From: Glebionis coronaria
Lineage: Eukaryota > Streptophyta > Magnoliopsida > Asterales > Asteraceae
Length of the DNA stretch: 64,000 nucleotides
NCBI GenBank assembly: GCA_025667525.1
Contig: CM046882.1
Coordinates: forward strand, 545,922,630 to 545,986,629
Reading direction: 5' to 3'
Shown: piece by piece, positions 11,827 through 21,505 of the stretch
Layout of the letters: each line of letters begins with the position of its first letter
How positions within the stretch are numbered: position 1 is the first letter of the stretch
Notes under the pieces: model-generated
What the model saw: only the letters and a program-made list of their open reading frames with translations
The model's database searches: none
What the model was told of the DNA's origin: nothing
Made by a program: the position numbers and the translations under genes

Positions 11827-13101
11827 TGTAGAAACTAGAAGGGGGGGGGGGTTGAATAGTTTCTTATATTTACTTGTTAAAATGTGGTTTCCAAAAATCC
11901 TTTTTCAAAAACTTAGGCTTGAGGAAATATGTGAAATCTTCTTATGCACCATATGAGCAATGATAGTGTAACTAAACTAATACTAACAAAAATATATCCA
12001 CAAAGAATAAAGAATGATAGTGTAACTAATCTAGTACTAACACATGTATATGAAAAAGATATAAAGAATGTAAAGAGTTAAGGGTAAACAAAGATCAAAC
12101 CGAACACCAAGGATTTATAGTGGTTCGGCAACGAAGCTCACTCCTCGTTCCTACTCCACTCCTCGAGTACTCCTTACTCGAGAGTTCACTACACAACAAG
12201 CTCCTTATGGTGGAGAAAACCGTACACGTCGCTTAACCAATTTCCGACTCTAAGCTAAAAGTCGAGCCCTAATCGTAGCTAGGACCAATCTACACAACTA
12301 TACTTAGTACATACACAACTTCCAAATAGACACAACTACTTGGATCTTCACAACTATGACACAACTACAAGTGTATAAAATTAGATCTTCAATGGATCTT
12401 TGGTGGTGGACTCAACACTTCACTAGGATAGTGTTCTTCTCTTTGCACTTGGAGAGGAAGGGATGGAAGAACAAGATTCACTTCTTAAACAAGTAATAAT
12501 CAAACAAATGATCAAAGATTTGAGTGATTAAAGAAGGGGTTTGAATCTAGAAATAAATGTGCAAAAGATGTGAGGTGAAAAGTTGAGAATGGTCCACTAT
12601 TTATAGGACAAAGGAGCCAACGGCTATATCTGCCTGCGGTACCTTATCTTAGCCCGCGGTACATTATCGATAAGGTACCGCCTAGGCGCTAAGGTACCGC
12701 CGGACTAGACTCCGCTCCTTTTTGTCCTTTAGTGGTTGAGGTCTTATCTGGGTATAAAAAATATCCTAAAAGGATATTCATAACCAAATAAGAATATGCC
12801 ATTTTCAAATTTCAAATAACTAATTTAATAAAACATTTTCTTAAAAATAAAGTTTAATAAAAACTTGTCACATTTAATAAAAAGTGAGTTTTAAGAAAAG
12901 ATTAAATCACTTGATCACTTGATTAAGGTTAGTACTTGTTTATCCATACCTTAAGTGAAAATGGGTAAAATGAAAAATACTTGAACTCAAGAATTCGTTT
13001 TTCGTTGTTTTCGTAAATGCTTGTTTTTACATATTGTCGTAATCAAAACTAAGCGAGACCGAAAAATGCAAATAACGTTTTTAGTCATTATTGCATTAAC
13101 A
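11827..13101 (-). repeat. 3' LTR of SIRE-like element
   Basis: 1275 bp. Minus-strand TATA box CTATAAATAG at 12597-12606. A 65-bp nested palindrome (12636-12700) begins 30 bp upstream of the TATA box in the transcription direction. The interior side carries the polypurine tract AAAAAGGGGGAGAC (13102-13115). Confidence 0.93.
12636..12700. repeat. 65-bp nested inverted-repeat module, copy 1 (3' LTR)
   Basis: Four GGTACC-centred arms in order arm1, arm2, arm2', arm1'. The inner 26-nt hairpin (12656-12681) has one mismatch (ACATTATC). Arm1 to arm2 is 20 bp. It sits in U3, just upstream of the TATA box. Confidence 0.9.
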
Positions 13102-13536
13102 GTCTCCCCCTTTTTGATTCCGACAATACATAAACTCAATCACACAAGAACAAGATTTTCGAAGACGAGTTTATTCATTTCTCCCCCTTTGTCGAAGCAA
13201 AAAGGTTGCGTAAGCCGGTGTTGAAGAAACGGACTTTGCAAAGACTCCCCCTTGGTGCTTACTCCCCCTAGCTTGGGGCATCGAGGAATCGAGATATGGT
13301 GACAAGCTACATAGAAGGGTTAGTTGAACAAAAGAAACAACCAACAATATATAGCAATAGGTCACAAAAAAAAGAGAAGAAAACACAAAGACAAAGATCC
13401 AAGATAGGTTACTAAAAGAACATCATACAAAGAAGTATGGAAAAAGAAACAAGCCAAAAGCATAAATCTAATCCTAGTTATTCTAGAATTCTAAGATTTG
13501 CTTGAATTTGGTGTCTTGTGGATAAGCAACCAATGC

Positions 13537-13890
13537 TTATATGAAAGACAAGGTAATAGCGGAGGGTGGTGGTGGTGGCTTGTTGGAGATCTCATAATCA
13601 AAGTGAAGAGGAGGCTTGATTAAGAGACTCTTGATGTAGCTCAACTCCTCATAGATGTGTGCCATAACAAGATGTTGATATTGAAAACAATGACAATATG
13701 TTCCATGGTGCATGACATTATCATGAGAAGGAGGAAGAACACTAAAGGGTGGTGGGGGAAGAAAAGATGTTCCACAATCAACATTCTTGGTAGGAGATAT
13801 GTGATTAAGAGTGTTCTTGGGTGGGTTTGGATTGAAAGAAATTGGAGAAAATGGAGGAGATTCAAGGCTTTCATTGGGAGAATAAGACAT
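13537..13890 (-). CDS. Proline-rich small ORF in the env position of the SIRE element
   Basis: The ATG at 13890 opens a frame of about 117 codons between RNase H and the 3' LTR, where SIRE elements may carry an env-like ORF. The product is proline- and serine-rich at the N terminus (MSYSPNESLESPPFSPIS), has a His/Cys-containing middle (HGTYCHCFQYQH) and ends with a run of five prolines. I see no signal peptide or membrane segment and do not recognise the family. It could be the remnant of a longer ORF. It is uninterrupted in an otherwise broken element. Confidence 0.35.
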   Translation of the reverse strand: MSYSPNESLESPPFSPISFNPNPPKNTLNHISPTKNVDCGTSFLPPPPFSVLPPSHDNVMHHGTYCHCFQYQHLVMAHIYEELSYIKSLLIKPPLHFDYEISNKPPPPPSAITLSFI

Positions 13891-14044
13891 TTTAGATGTG
13901 AGGTAATGCAAAATGCTTATGGTTTAAATAGGGAAGGCTTAGGGTATTTTTAGGGTGGTCAAAGGGTTTGAAACAAAGATTCTCAAAAATGTTGGAGCAA
14001 ATCTGGAGTTTCAGACAACAACCCGAAAAAGGAAGGCCACTGTA

Positions 14045-14111
14045 GGCGGTTCCTTATCTAGGGTGGCGGTACCTTATCAATAAGGTACCGCGGTTCACAT
14101 ATGGAACCGCC
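14045..14111. repeat. Nested inverted-repeat module, copy 2 (SIRE 3' region)
   Basis: The outer arms are GGCGGTTCC (14045-14053) and GGAACCGCC (14103-14111). The inner 26-nt hairpin at 14066-14091 has GCGGTACC/GGTACCGC arms. Arm spacing is again 20 bp. The outer pair differs from the LTR copies by matching changes on both sides. Confidence 0.9.
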
Positions 14112-14570
14112 TGCAGAAGCAGGGTTTGGTGTTTGGAGGAAGATTTTTCAGCAAATCTTATTTTTCTAGTCTAACTTATCATAGGGATATGCTTAAAAGC
14201 AAAGATAGAAAAAGAAAACATATGCAAACTTACCAGATAGAGATTTGACAAAAAAACATGGATAAAAAATCGATGTAGGAGGTGTGTAAGACAAGACCTT
14301 AAGTCATGACACAATGATCCTCCATGATTCTATCTTGTTCTTGCTATGTTTGAGAGAATCATACATATGAATTATGTAAGCTCTAAATTAATAGCGAGAA
14401 TCTATGAAAAATCGTTTTTAGATTGAATTAACAATGTCAAACGAATTTCTTAACCATTTTCGAAAGAGACTTTGAGAGTTTTGAAAAGGAGAGGAGAAGA
14501 TTTTTCAAAAGGAGTTTAAAAGACTTAAGGACTCAAAGAGGTAAAAGAGAACACACAAGAAGAAAAGAAT

Positions 14571-15386
14571 TTAAAGAAGATGTTCCATTAATCCTAGACC
14601 TAGACGCAAGTAATTAAAAGGTTCCCTCTTAAGTGGCTTAGTGAAGATATCGGCTAAGTTGTCCTCGGAGGGCACCTTTTCAATAGTAATGTTCCCCTTT
14701 TGAACATTATCCCTAAGGAAATGGTGTCTAATTTCTATGTGTTTGGTTCGCGAATGTTGCACGGGATTCTTGCTTAGGTTTATAGCGCCTTTATTATCGC
14801 ACATGATGAGAACATCATCAAAAGAAATCCCGTAATCAACAAGCGCTTGCTTCATCCATAGAGCTTGTTGGCATGCTTTTCCGGCACTCACATACTCGGC
14901 TTCCGTGGTGGATATCGCAAGAGCGGTTTGTTTCTTGGAGAACCAATAAGTTAAACAACAACCCATGAAGGTACAAACTCCACTAGTGCTTTTCCGGTCC
15001 ACATAGTCTCCCGCATGATCCGAGTCCGCATAGACAACGGTTTCTACGCCGGTCCCTTTAGGATACCATAATCCTAAATGTATAGTGCCTTTAATGTATC
15101 GGAAGATACGCTTAACCGCTTCAAGATGAGAGGTTTTGGGAGCCTCTTGGAAGCGAGCACAAAGGCAAACACTAAACATGATATCCGGTCGACTTGCCGT
15201 TAGGTACAACAAACTACCAATCATACCTCTATATTTGGTGTTGTCTACCGACTCACAATCATCATCTACGTTGAGTTTAGTATCCGAGGCCATAGGGGTC
15301 TTCATTGGTCTAGATTCTTCTAATCCAAATTTCTTTAGCATTTCTTTAGCGTACTTAGATTGACTAAAGAAAATACCATCGTCCAT
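14571..15386 (-). pseudogene. SIRE RNase H domain
   Basis: The frame covers the end of RT and the Copia RNase H: acidic catalytic positions in YADSDHAGDYVDRKSTSG, STTEAEYVSAGKA and MCDNKGAINLSKNPVQHS, then the lineage-typical SRTKHIEIRHHFLRD and DIFTKPL tail. RNase H degrades the RNA strand of the RNA/DNA hybrid during reverse transcription. The domain itself is open, but it is cut off from RT upstream by a stop (LQIK* then MDDGIFF) at about 15385, so no intact polyprotein can be made. Confidence 0.85.
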
Positions 15387-16102
15387 TTATTTAATTTGGA
15401 GTCCTAAAAAGAAGTTAAGTTCTCCCATCATACTCATTTCAAACTCATCATGCATGATTTTGGCAAAGTCATCACACAATTCTTGACAAGTTGAGCCAAA
15501 TATAATGTCATCAACATATATTTGTACAATTATGAGGTGAGGACCTTTCTTCTTTGTAAAGAGTGTATTGTCTACCATTCCCATGGTATACTCATGTTTA
15601 ACAAGAAACGCTTTAAGTCTGTCATACCAAGCTTTGGGTGCTTGTTTGAGTCTATAAAGTGCTTTCTTAAGCTTGTAAACATGGTCCGGTTTCTCAAAAT
15701 CAATGAAGCCGGGAGGTTGAGCCACATATACCTCCTCATTGATCAAACCGTTAAGAAATGCACTCTTTACATCCATTGAAGCTTAATATCTAAGGCACAA
15801 GCGTAGGCTAAAAGGATTCTAATTGATTCTAATCTAGCTACCGGTGCATATGTCTCGTCATAATCAATCCCTTCTTGTTGATTATAGCCTTGAGCTAGAA
15901 GTCTAGCCTTATTACGATACACAACACCATTCTCATCTAGCTTATTCCTAAATACCCATTTGGTTCCTATAATGGTAGAACTTCTAGGTGGAGGAACAAG
16001 TTCCCAAACATCATTGGCAACGAATTGATTCAATTCTTCTTGCATCGTAATGACCCAACTCTCATCTGTCAAAGCTTCTTTAACATTCTTTGGTTCAATC
16101 AA
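15387..16102 (-). pseudogene. SIRE reverse transcriptase
   Basis: Copia RT in two frames. The first part (16102-15767) has the entry region [24 protein letters not shown] and [20 protein letters not shown]. After a frameshift near 15775 it continues with [34 protein letters not shown] and the catalytic YVDD box ([14 protein letters not shown]). It copies element RNA into DNA. The frameshift and a stop at the C-terminal end inactivate it. Confidence 0.87.
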
Positions 16103-17598
16103 GGAGACAAAACAAAAGAAGTTGCTTTGGTTTTGGACTTGAGATCTAAGGTCCTTTGATTTAAGTCACCAATGACATTATTGAGAGTATGATCCCTAGA
16201 CTCCTTAATGTTTACTTCCTTTTCAACACTAAGGTCTTCAACTCCTATTTTTCTAACCTCTTTGGATTTAACTACTTCTAATTCATCCAAGTCATCATCA
16301 ACCAATGGTGGTGTCTTGGGTGAAGGAGGGGTTTCATCAAAGGTTACGTTGAGTGATTCTTCAATAACCCCCGTGGTTCTATTTAGGACTATGTAGGCTT
16401 TACTAGTTTGGGAATAACCTAAAAGGATACCTTCGTAAGACTTTGGGTCAAACTTGGTAAGGTAGTCTTTGGTGTTGAGGATAAAGCACTTGCTTCCAAA
16501 CACCCTAAATTATTCTAATGAGGGTTTCTTACCTTTAAGAATCTCATAGGGGGTCTTTCCTAGGAAAGGTCGAATAAGAATTCGGTTGAGAATATAAGTC
16601 GATGTGTCCACGGCATTGCACCAAAACTTTTGAGGCAAAGATTGCTCGTTTAACATCGTCCTACTCATCTCTTGGAGAGTCCTATTCTTCCTTTCAACTA
16701 CCCCATTTGATTATGGAGTGAGAGGAGCCGAGAAGTTATGGGTAATACCATGAGCTTCACAAAAGGCACCAAATTGCACTTCATTATCAAATTCCCTACC
16801 ATGATCCGTCCTAATAGAAACAATTGAACATCCTAGTTGATTTTGAATTCTTCAACTAAAGATTTCGAAGTGATCGAAAGCTTCATTCTTAGATGCCAAA
16901 AATCTAGTCCAAGTGAATCTAGAATAGTCATCAACTATAACTAGGGTATAAAGGTTACCTCCATAACTCCGTATGGCGGAAGGTCCAAAGAGATCCATAT
17001 GTAGGAGCTCTAAGCACCGAGAGGTCGAAACCAAATTCTTGGCTTTGTGACTTGAGTGAACTTGCTTTCCAACTTTGCAAGCATCACAAAAGTGACTATC
17101 AAACTTAATCTTGGGGAGGTGTCTTACCAACTCCTTAGAGACTAAAGATTGAATTAAACGCATATTAGCGTGACCTAATCTCCTATGCCAAAGAGTAGAA
17201 CTATCATCTATAGTCGCAAGACATATGTTGTCTTTTGACTTCTTATTAACCTTTATGACATAAAGCCCATGCTTTCTAACACCTTTTCCAATGACTTTTC
17301 CATCTTTTACGATTTCACTGTCATGTTCCGAAAAGATGACCTTATACTTATTATCACAAATTTGACCTATACTTAAAAGGTTAAAACCTAAGTTATCTAC
17401 AGGCTCAACATTTTCAATGGTCATGGAGTCAAGAGAAACCGTACCTTTGCCAATGATATTACCACGTAGACTACTAGCGAATGTGACGTTACCTCCATCA
17501 TATGCTTTGTAATGCGACAACAAACTTCGATTACCCATCATGTGTTTAGAACATCCACTATCCTTAATCCACTCATCGGGATCCATATCAATTCCCAA
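16099..17598 (-). pseudogene. SIRE protease, GAG-pre-integrase and integrase
   Basis: The aspartic protease has the active-site triplet DSG (WIKDSGCSKHM). It is followed by the zinc-binding H-H-C-C pre-integrase segment (LWHRRLGHAN ... HFCDACKVGKQ) and the integrase core with its D, D and E residues: LLHMDLFGP, SIRTDHGREFDN and NGVVERKNRT. Protease cuts the polyprotein and integrase joins the cDNA to the genome. Stops lie near 16850, 16713 and 16510. The linker to RT (16503-16102) is acidic and lysine-rich, as usual in this lineage. Confidence 0.87.
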
Positions 17599-17624
17599 GC
17601 ATATCTAGGTAACAACACACAAGA

Positions 17625-19663
17625 TCAAACATTTGGTCCCCAATATCTCATGGGTCCAAAATTGTTAGTTCCAAACATCCCTTGCATTTGGTTAGGATGC
17701 ATGAATGAGGAGGGGATTCCCCATGGAGAACAAAATGGAGGAGGGTAGTAATTCATGTAACCATTTTGTTGTTCATTATTTCTCCTAGGTGTATTTGATC
17801 TAGGTTTAGAGTTATTATTATTCCTTCTAGCTGTTGGAGTTTTACTTCTAGGTCGTGAGTTGTTTTGATTATCTCTTGTAGGCGTTGTCATTCTACTTCT
17901 AGGATTAGACTCATTCCGTACTCTAGGTGGAGTAGAGGATAGTCTAGATAAACTTTTATTTCCCATGAGAGGTTTACTTAAAGGCTTGTAGAACTTACCA
18001 ATAGCATTGTCGTCAAGTATGGGTAATTTTACCTTATTAATAGTAAGATGCTTTAGTTTTTCATCTAACTTAGACTTTTCAGAAAATTCAGGATTTTCAC
18101 AGAATTCATCTTCTGGCCGCGGTACCTTATCTATGGCGGCGGTTCCATAGTGATAAGGAACCGCGCCATACAATTTGGAACCGCGTCTAGTGGGCGTTTT
18201 TTGTGAAAACCTGACATGTTTTGGTTCACTAGTTGAGGCTTCATTTGAGTTAAAAACTAGACCAAGTCTTTCCTTAGAATGAACTTGTTTGTTTAACATA
18301 TCATCAAGAGCACTAGTACCTTTCATGAACTTTTCCAGTTTAATGGAGGTGCTTTTGAGATCTTTATTCTCTAATCTAAGTTTCTCACAACTTAAGCAAC
18401 CTAAATCAACCTCTTTGTTTTTCTCAAGTTTAGCCAATTTCTCCCTAAGTTCATTGATCTCATTTTCAAGCTTAGTTTTGGTTGATTTAAGGTTTTATTC
18501 TTTTCTATGAATTTAAGACTAAGTTTGTGTAAGCTATCATATTTGCCTTCAAATTCAATATCATCTAAAGTGGAACTATCATTGCTATAATATTCGGTTT
18601 CGGAATGTACCTCTTTAGAAGTGTGAGCCATAAGACATTTCTCCTCTTTGGGGTTGTCATCATCATCTTCACCGCTATCACTCCAAGCGCCACTAACGAA
18701 TGCCGTGTGGTTCTTATCACGAGCAGGATTTGGACAATCACCAATGAAGTGATTTGGATCACCACATCTAAAGCAATTCCTATCACCTTTTTCGTTCTTG
18801 ACAAACCGATTCTTTGACAATGGTTTCTTGTCATAGTTGGGTTGCCTAACGTGTTGACCTCGTCTCTTGAAGAAATTCTTGAAATCTCTCACCGCCAATG
18901 CATACTCCTCGTCATCGCTTTCCGAGGAACTATCATGGTCACTTTGTGCCTTCTTGGCTTTAAGTGCAAGAGATTTCCTTTCACTCTTGGTTTTCACTAA
19001 TTCCGAGTCCTTCAAAATTATCATCTCATGAACCTTCAAGTTTCCTATGAGTTCATCGAGTGATAAAGTTGAGAGATCTTTCTACTCTTTAATCGCCGTG
19101 ACTTTTTCTCTCCACTTTGGATGTAAGGCCCTTAGAAACTTCCTAACATTGTTCTTGCTAGAAAAACCTTCATCAAGTGCTTTTAGACTAGTAATAATGG
19201 TGTTAAACCTAGCAAATGCACTATCAATAGTTTCATCTTCTAAGATGACAAATTGTTCATATTGTTGGACAAGAAGATCGATTTTGCTTTCTTTGACTTG
19301 GCTATTACCTTGGTGGGTTACTAAAAGAGTGTTCCAAATATCTTTTGCGGTTTCACACATAAAAATTCTTTCATACTCTTTCTTAGGCAAAGCATTATAA
19401 ATCACCATTTTAGCCTCATTATTTTTTGAAAGTTTGTTTTTAGTATCGTCATTAGCTTTGTCAAAAGTGACCAATTCTTTTGTTTTAGAAACTTCATTAA
19501 ATTGAAAGGGTAAAAAATCACCATTGGTAATAACATGCCAAAGATCTAAATCTTTTGATTTCACATAAGTTTCAAATCTATTTTTCCAATAAATAAAACT
19601 ATCGGTTTCAAAAAGTGGTGGTCTTTGCATAGATTGCCCTTCTAGGTACTTGTTGGAATCCAT
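17625..19663 (-). pseudogene. SIRE gag with CCHC zinc knuckle
   Basis: The ATG at 19663 (MDSNKYLEGQSMQRPPLF) begins a capsid-like domain of the UBN2/DUF4219 type (FIYWKNRFETYVKSKDLDLW ... FLRALHPKWREKVTAIKE). An in-frame TAG lies at 19082-19084, then coding resumes through a charged stretch to the knuckle CFRCGDPNHFIGDC (C-X2-C-X4-H-X4-C, about 18775-18735). A frameshift near 18490 leads to a coiled-coil and basic low-complexity tail. Gag packages the element RNA in the cytoplasmic particle. The tail contains the translated palindromic module (18119-18184), which inserts residues such as SKLYGAVPYHYGTA. Confidence 0.85.
18119..18184. repeat. Nested inverted-repeat module, copy 3 (inside SIRE gag)
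   Basis: It has the same four-arm layout with 20-bp arm spacing, lying within the gag reading frame. The inner hairpin (18139-18164) uses GCGGTTCC/GGAACCGC. The outer pair is GCGGTACC/GGAACCGC, with one mismatch. Confidence 0.88.
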
Positions 19664-19718
19664 AGATCGATTCAAGTTTTAAAATACAATATACTTTAAA
19701 AATTCTTGAGCAACCCGC

Positions 19719-19730
19719 TCTGATACCAAT
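19719..19730 (-). other. SIRE primer-binding site (initiator Met tRNA)
   Basis: Minus strand reads ATTGGTATCAGAGCGGG directly after the 5' LTR, containing the perfect TGGTATCAGAGC complement of initiator Met tRNA. Confidence 0.9.
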
Positions 19731-21000
19731 TGTAGAAACTAGAAGGGGGGTTGAATAGTTTCTTATATTTACTTGTTAAAATGTGGTTTCCAAAAATCCT
19801 TTTTCAAAAACTTAGGCTTGAGGAAATATGTGAAATCTTCTTATGCACAATATGAGCAATGATAGTGTAACTAAACTAATACTAACAAAAATATATCCAC
19901 AAAGAATAAAGAATGATAGTGTAACTAATCTAGTACTAACACATGTATATGCATAAGAAATAAAGAATGTAAAGAGTTAAGGGTAAAGAAAGATCAAACC
20001 GAACACCAAGGATTTATAGTGGTTCGGCAACGAAGCTCACTCCTCGTTTCTACTCCACTCCTCGAGTACTCCTTACTCGAGAGTTCACTACACAACAAGC
20101 TCCTTATGGTGGAGAAAACCGTACACGTCGCCTAACCAATTTCCGACTCTAAGCTAAAAGTCGAGCCCTAATCGTAGCTAGGACCAATCTACACAACTAT
20201 ACTTAGTACATACAAAACTTCCAAATAGACACAACTACTTGGATGTTCACAACTATGACACAACTACAAGTGTATAAAATTAGATCTTCAATGGATCTTT
20301 GGTGGTGGACTCAACACTTCACTAGGATAGTGTTCTTCTCTTTGCACTTGGAGAGGAAGGGATGGAAGAACAAGATTTACTTCTTAAACAAGTAATAATC
20401 AAACAAATGATCAAAGATTTGAGTGATTAAAGAAGGGGTTTGAATCTGGAAATAAATGTGCAAAAGAGGTGAGGTGAAAAGCTGAGAATGGTCCACTATT
20501 TATAGGACAAAGGAGCCAATGGCTATATCTGCCCGCGGTACCTTATCTTAGCTCGCGGTACCTTATCGATAAGGTACCGCCTAGGCGCTAAGGTACCGCC
20601 GGACTAGACTTCGCTCCTTTTTGTCCTTTAGTGGTGGAGGTCTTATCCGGGTATAAAAAATATCCTGAAAGGATATTCTTAACCAAATAAGAATATGCCA
20701 TTTTCAAATTTCAAATAATTAATTTAATAAAACATTTTCTTAAAAATAAAGTTTAATAAAAACTTGTCACATTTAATAAAAAGTGAGTTTTAAGAAAAGA
20801 TTAAATCACTTGATCACTTGATTAAGGTTAGTACTTGTTTATCCATACCTTAAGTGAAAATGGGTAAAATGAAAAATACTTGAAATCAAGAATTCGTTTT
20901 TCGTTGTTTTCGTAAATGGTTGTTTTTACATATTGTCGTAATCAAAACTAAGCGAGACCGAAAAATGCAAATAACGTTTTTAGTCATTATTGCATTAACA
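19731..21000 (-). repeat. 5' LTR of SIRE-like element
   Basis: 1270 bp, the promoter LTR. TATA box CTATAAATAG at 20496-20505; the nested palindrome at 20535-20599 starts 30 bp upstream of it, exactly as in the 3' LTR. Confidence 0.93.
20535..20599. repeat. Nested inverted-repeat module, copy 4 (5' LTR)
   Basis: The inner hairpin 20555-20580 is a perfect 26-bp palindrome (GCGGTACCTTATC and its complement). The outer arms at 20535 and 20589-20599 pair over 11 bp. Arm spacing is 20 bp. Confidence 0.92.
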
Positions 21001-21407
21001 GTCACCACTTTTGAGGTTCTTTGTCGTAACCTGGATATAGAGCCTACAATTACCTTATTTCGGGTATTTTTAACGCTTTTCCAAGCAAGGGGATTGGTTT
21101 TCATTTGCCAAGCGTAGGGGTGATTTATCGGTTATGGAAGATCCTAAGACTTACCTTAAGGAATGGAAGAACAAGTTTTTCTTGGTAGACCGTAGAGCTA
21201 TTCCATTCCATATGCCTTGGAGGCACCCAGATTCTCGTATTACGGACAAGGTTCCCACACAGTTTAATCAGGTTCATGTGAACCGACTAAGTTCTCATAT
21301 TATTAGACTCCGTGATATTCCTGAGGGGGTGTTGGTCCGTTCTAGTATTAGCAGAGTGTGGGGTGATTCCTCGTGTGATCCGGTTATTAGAAATCGTGAT
21401 GGCACCG

Positions 21408-21505
21408 GTACGAGGGGCTTCCTTTACTTTACATTATTCTGATACATTCTTGTTTGGCCCTCTTTTCTCCTCCACTCTATCTAACACTTGCTTCTTTTTT
21501 TTCAG
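21408..21505 (+). other. Predicted spliceosomal intron in the antisense gene
   Basis: The segment begins GTACGAGG and ends CTTTTTTTTCAG with a long polypyrimidine tract. Splicing joins the codon for T (ACC) through G|TT to VMSIFDFL, keeping the frame and matching what I recall of this family. Reading straight through meets a stop at 21440. Confidence 0.7.

Larger units (their letters stand above)
11827..21000 (-). mobile_element. Copia retrotransposon, SIRE-like lineage
   Basis: A 9174-bp element with LTRs at 11827-13101 (3') and 19731-21000 (5'), both TGTAGAAAC...TTAACA, inside the Tat element. The target duplication GTCAC (11822-11826 and 21001-21005) is perfect. On the minus strand it carries gag with a zinc knuckle, protease, integrase, RT and RNase H in Copia order. 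The RNase H end (SRTKHIEIRHHFLRD) and the long LTRs point to the SIRE lineage. By eye the LTRs differ at about 26 of 1270 positions (about 98% identical), so it inserted after the Tat element. Each coding block is interrupted by single-base stops or shifts. Confidence 0.94.
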
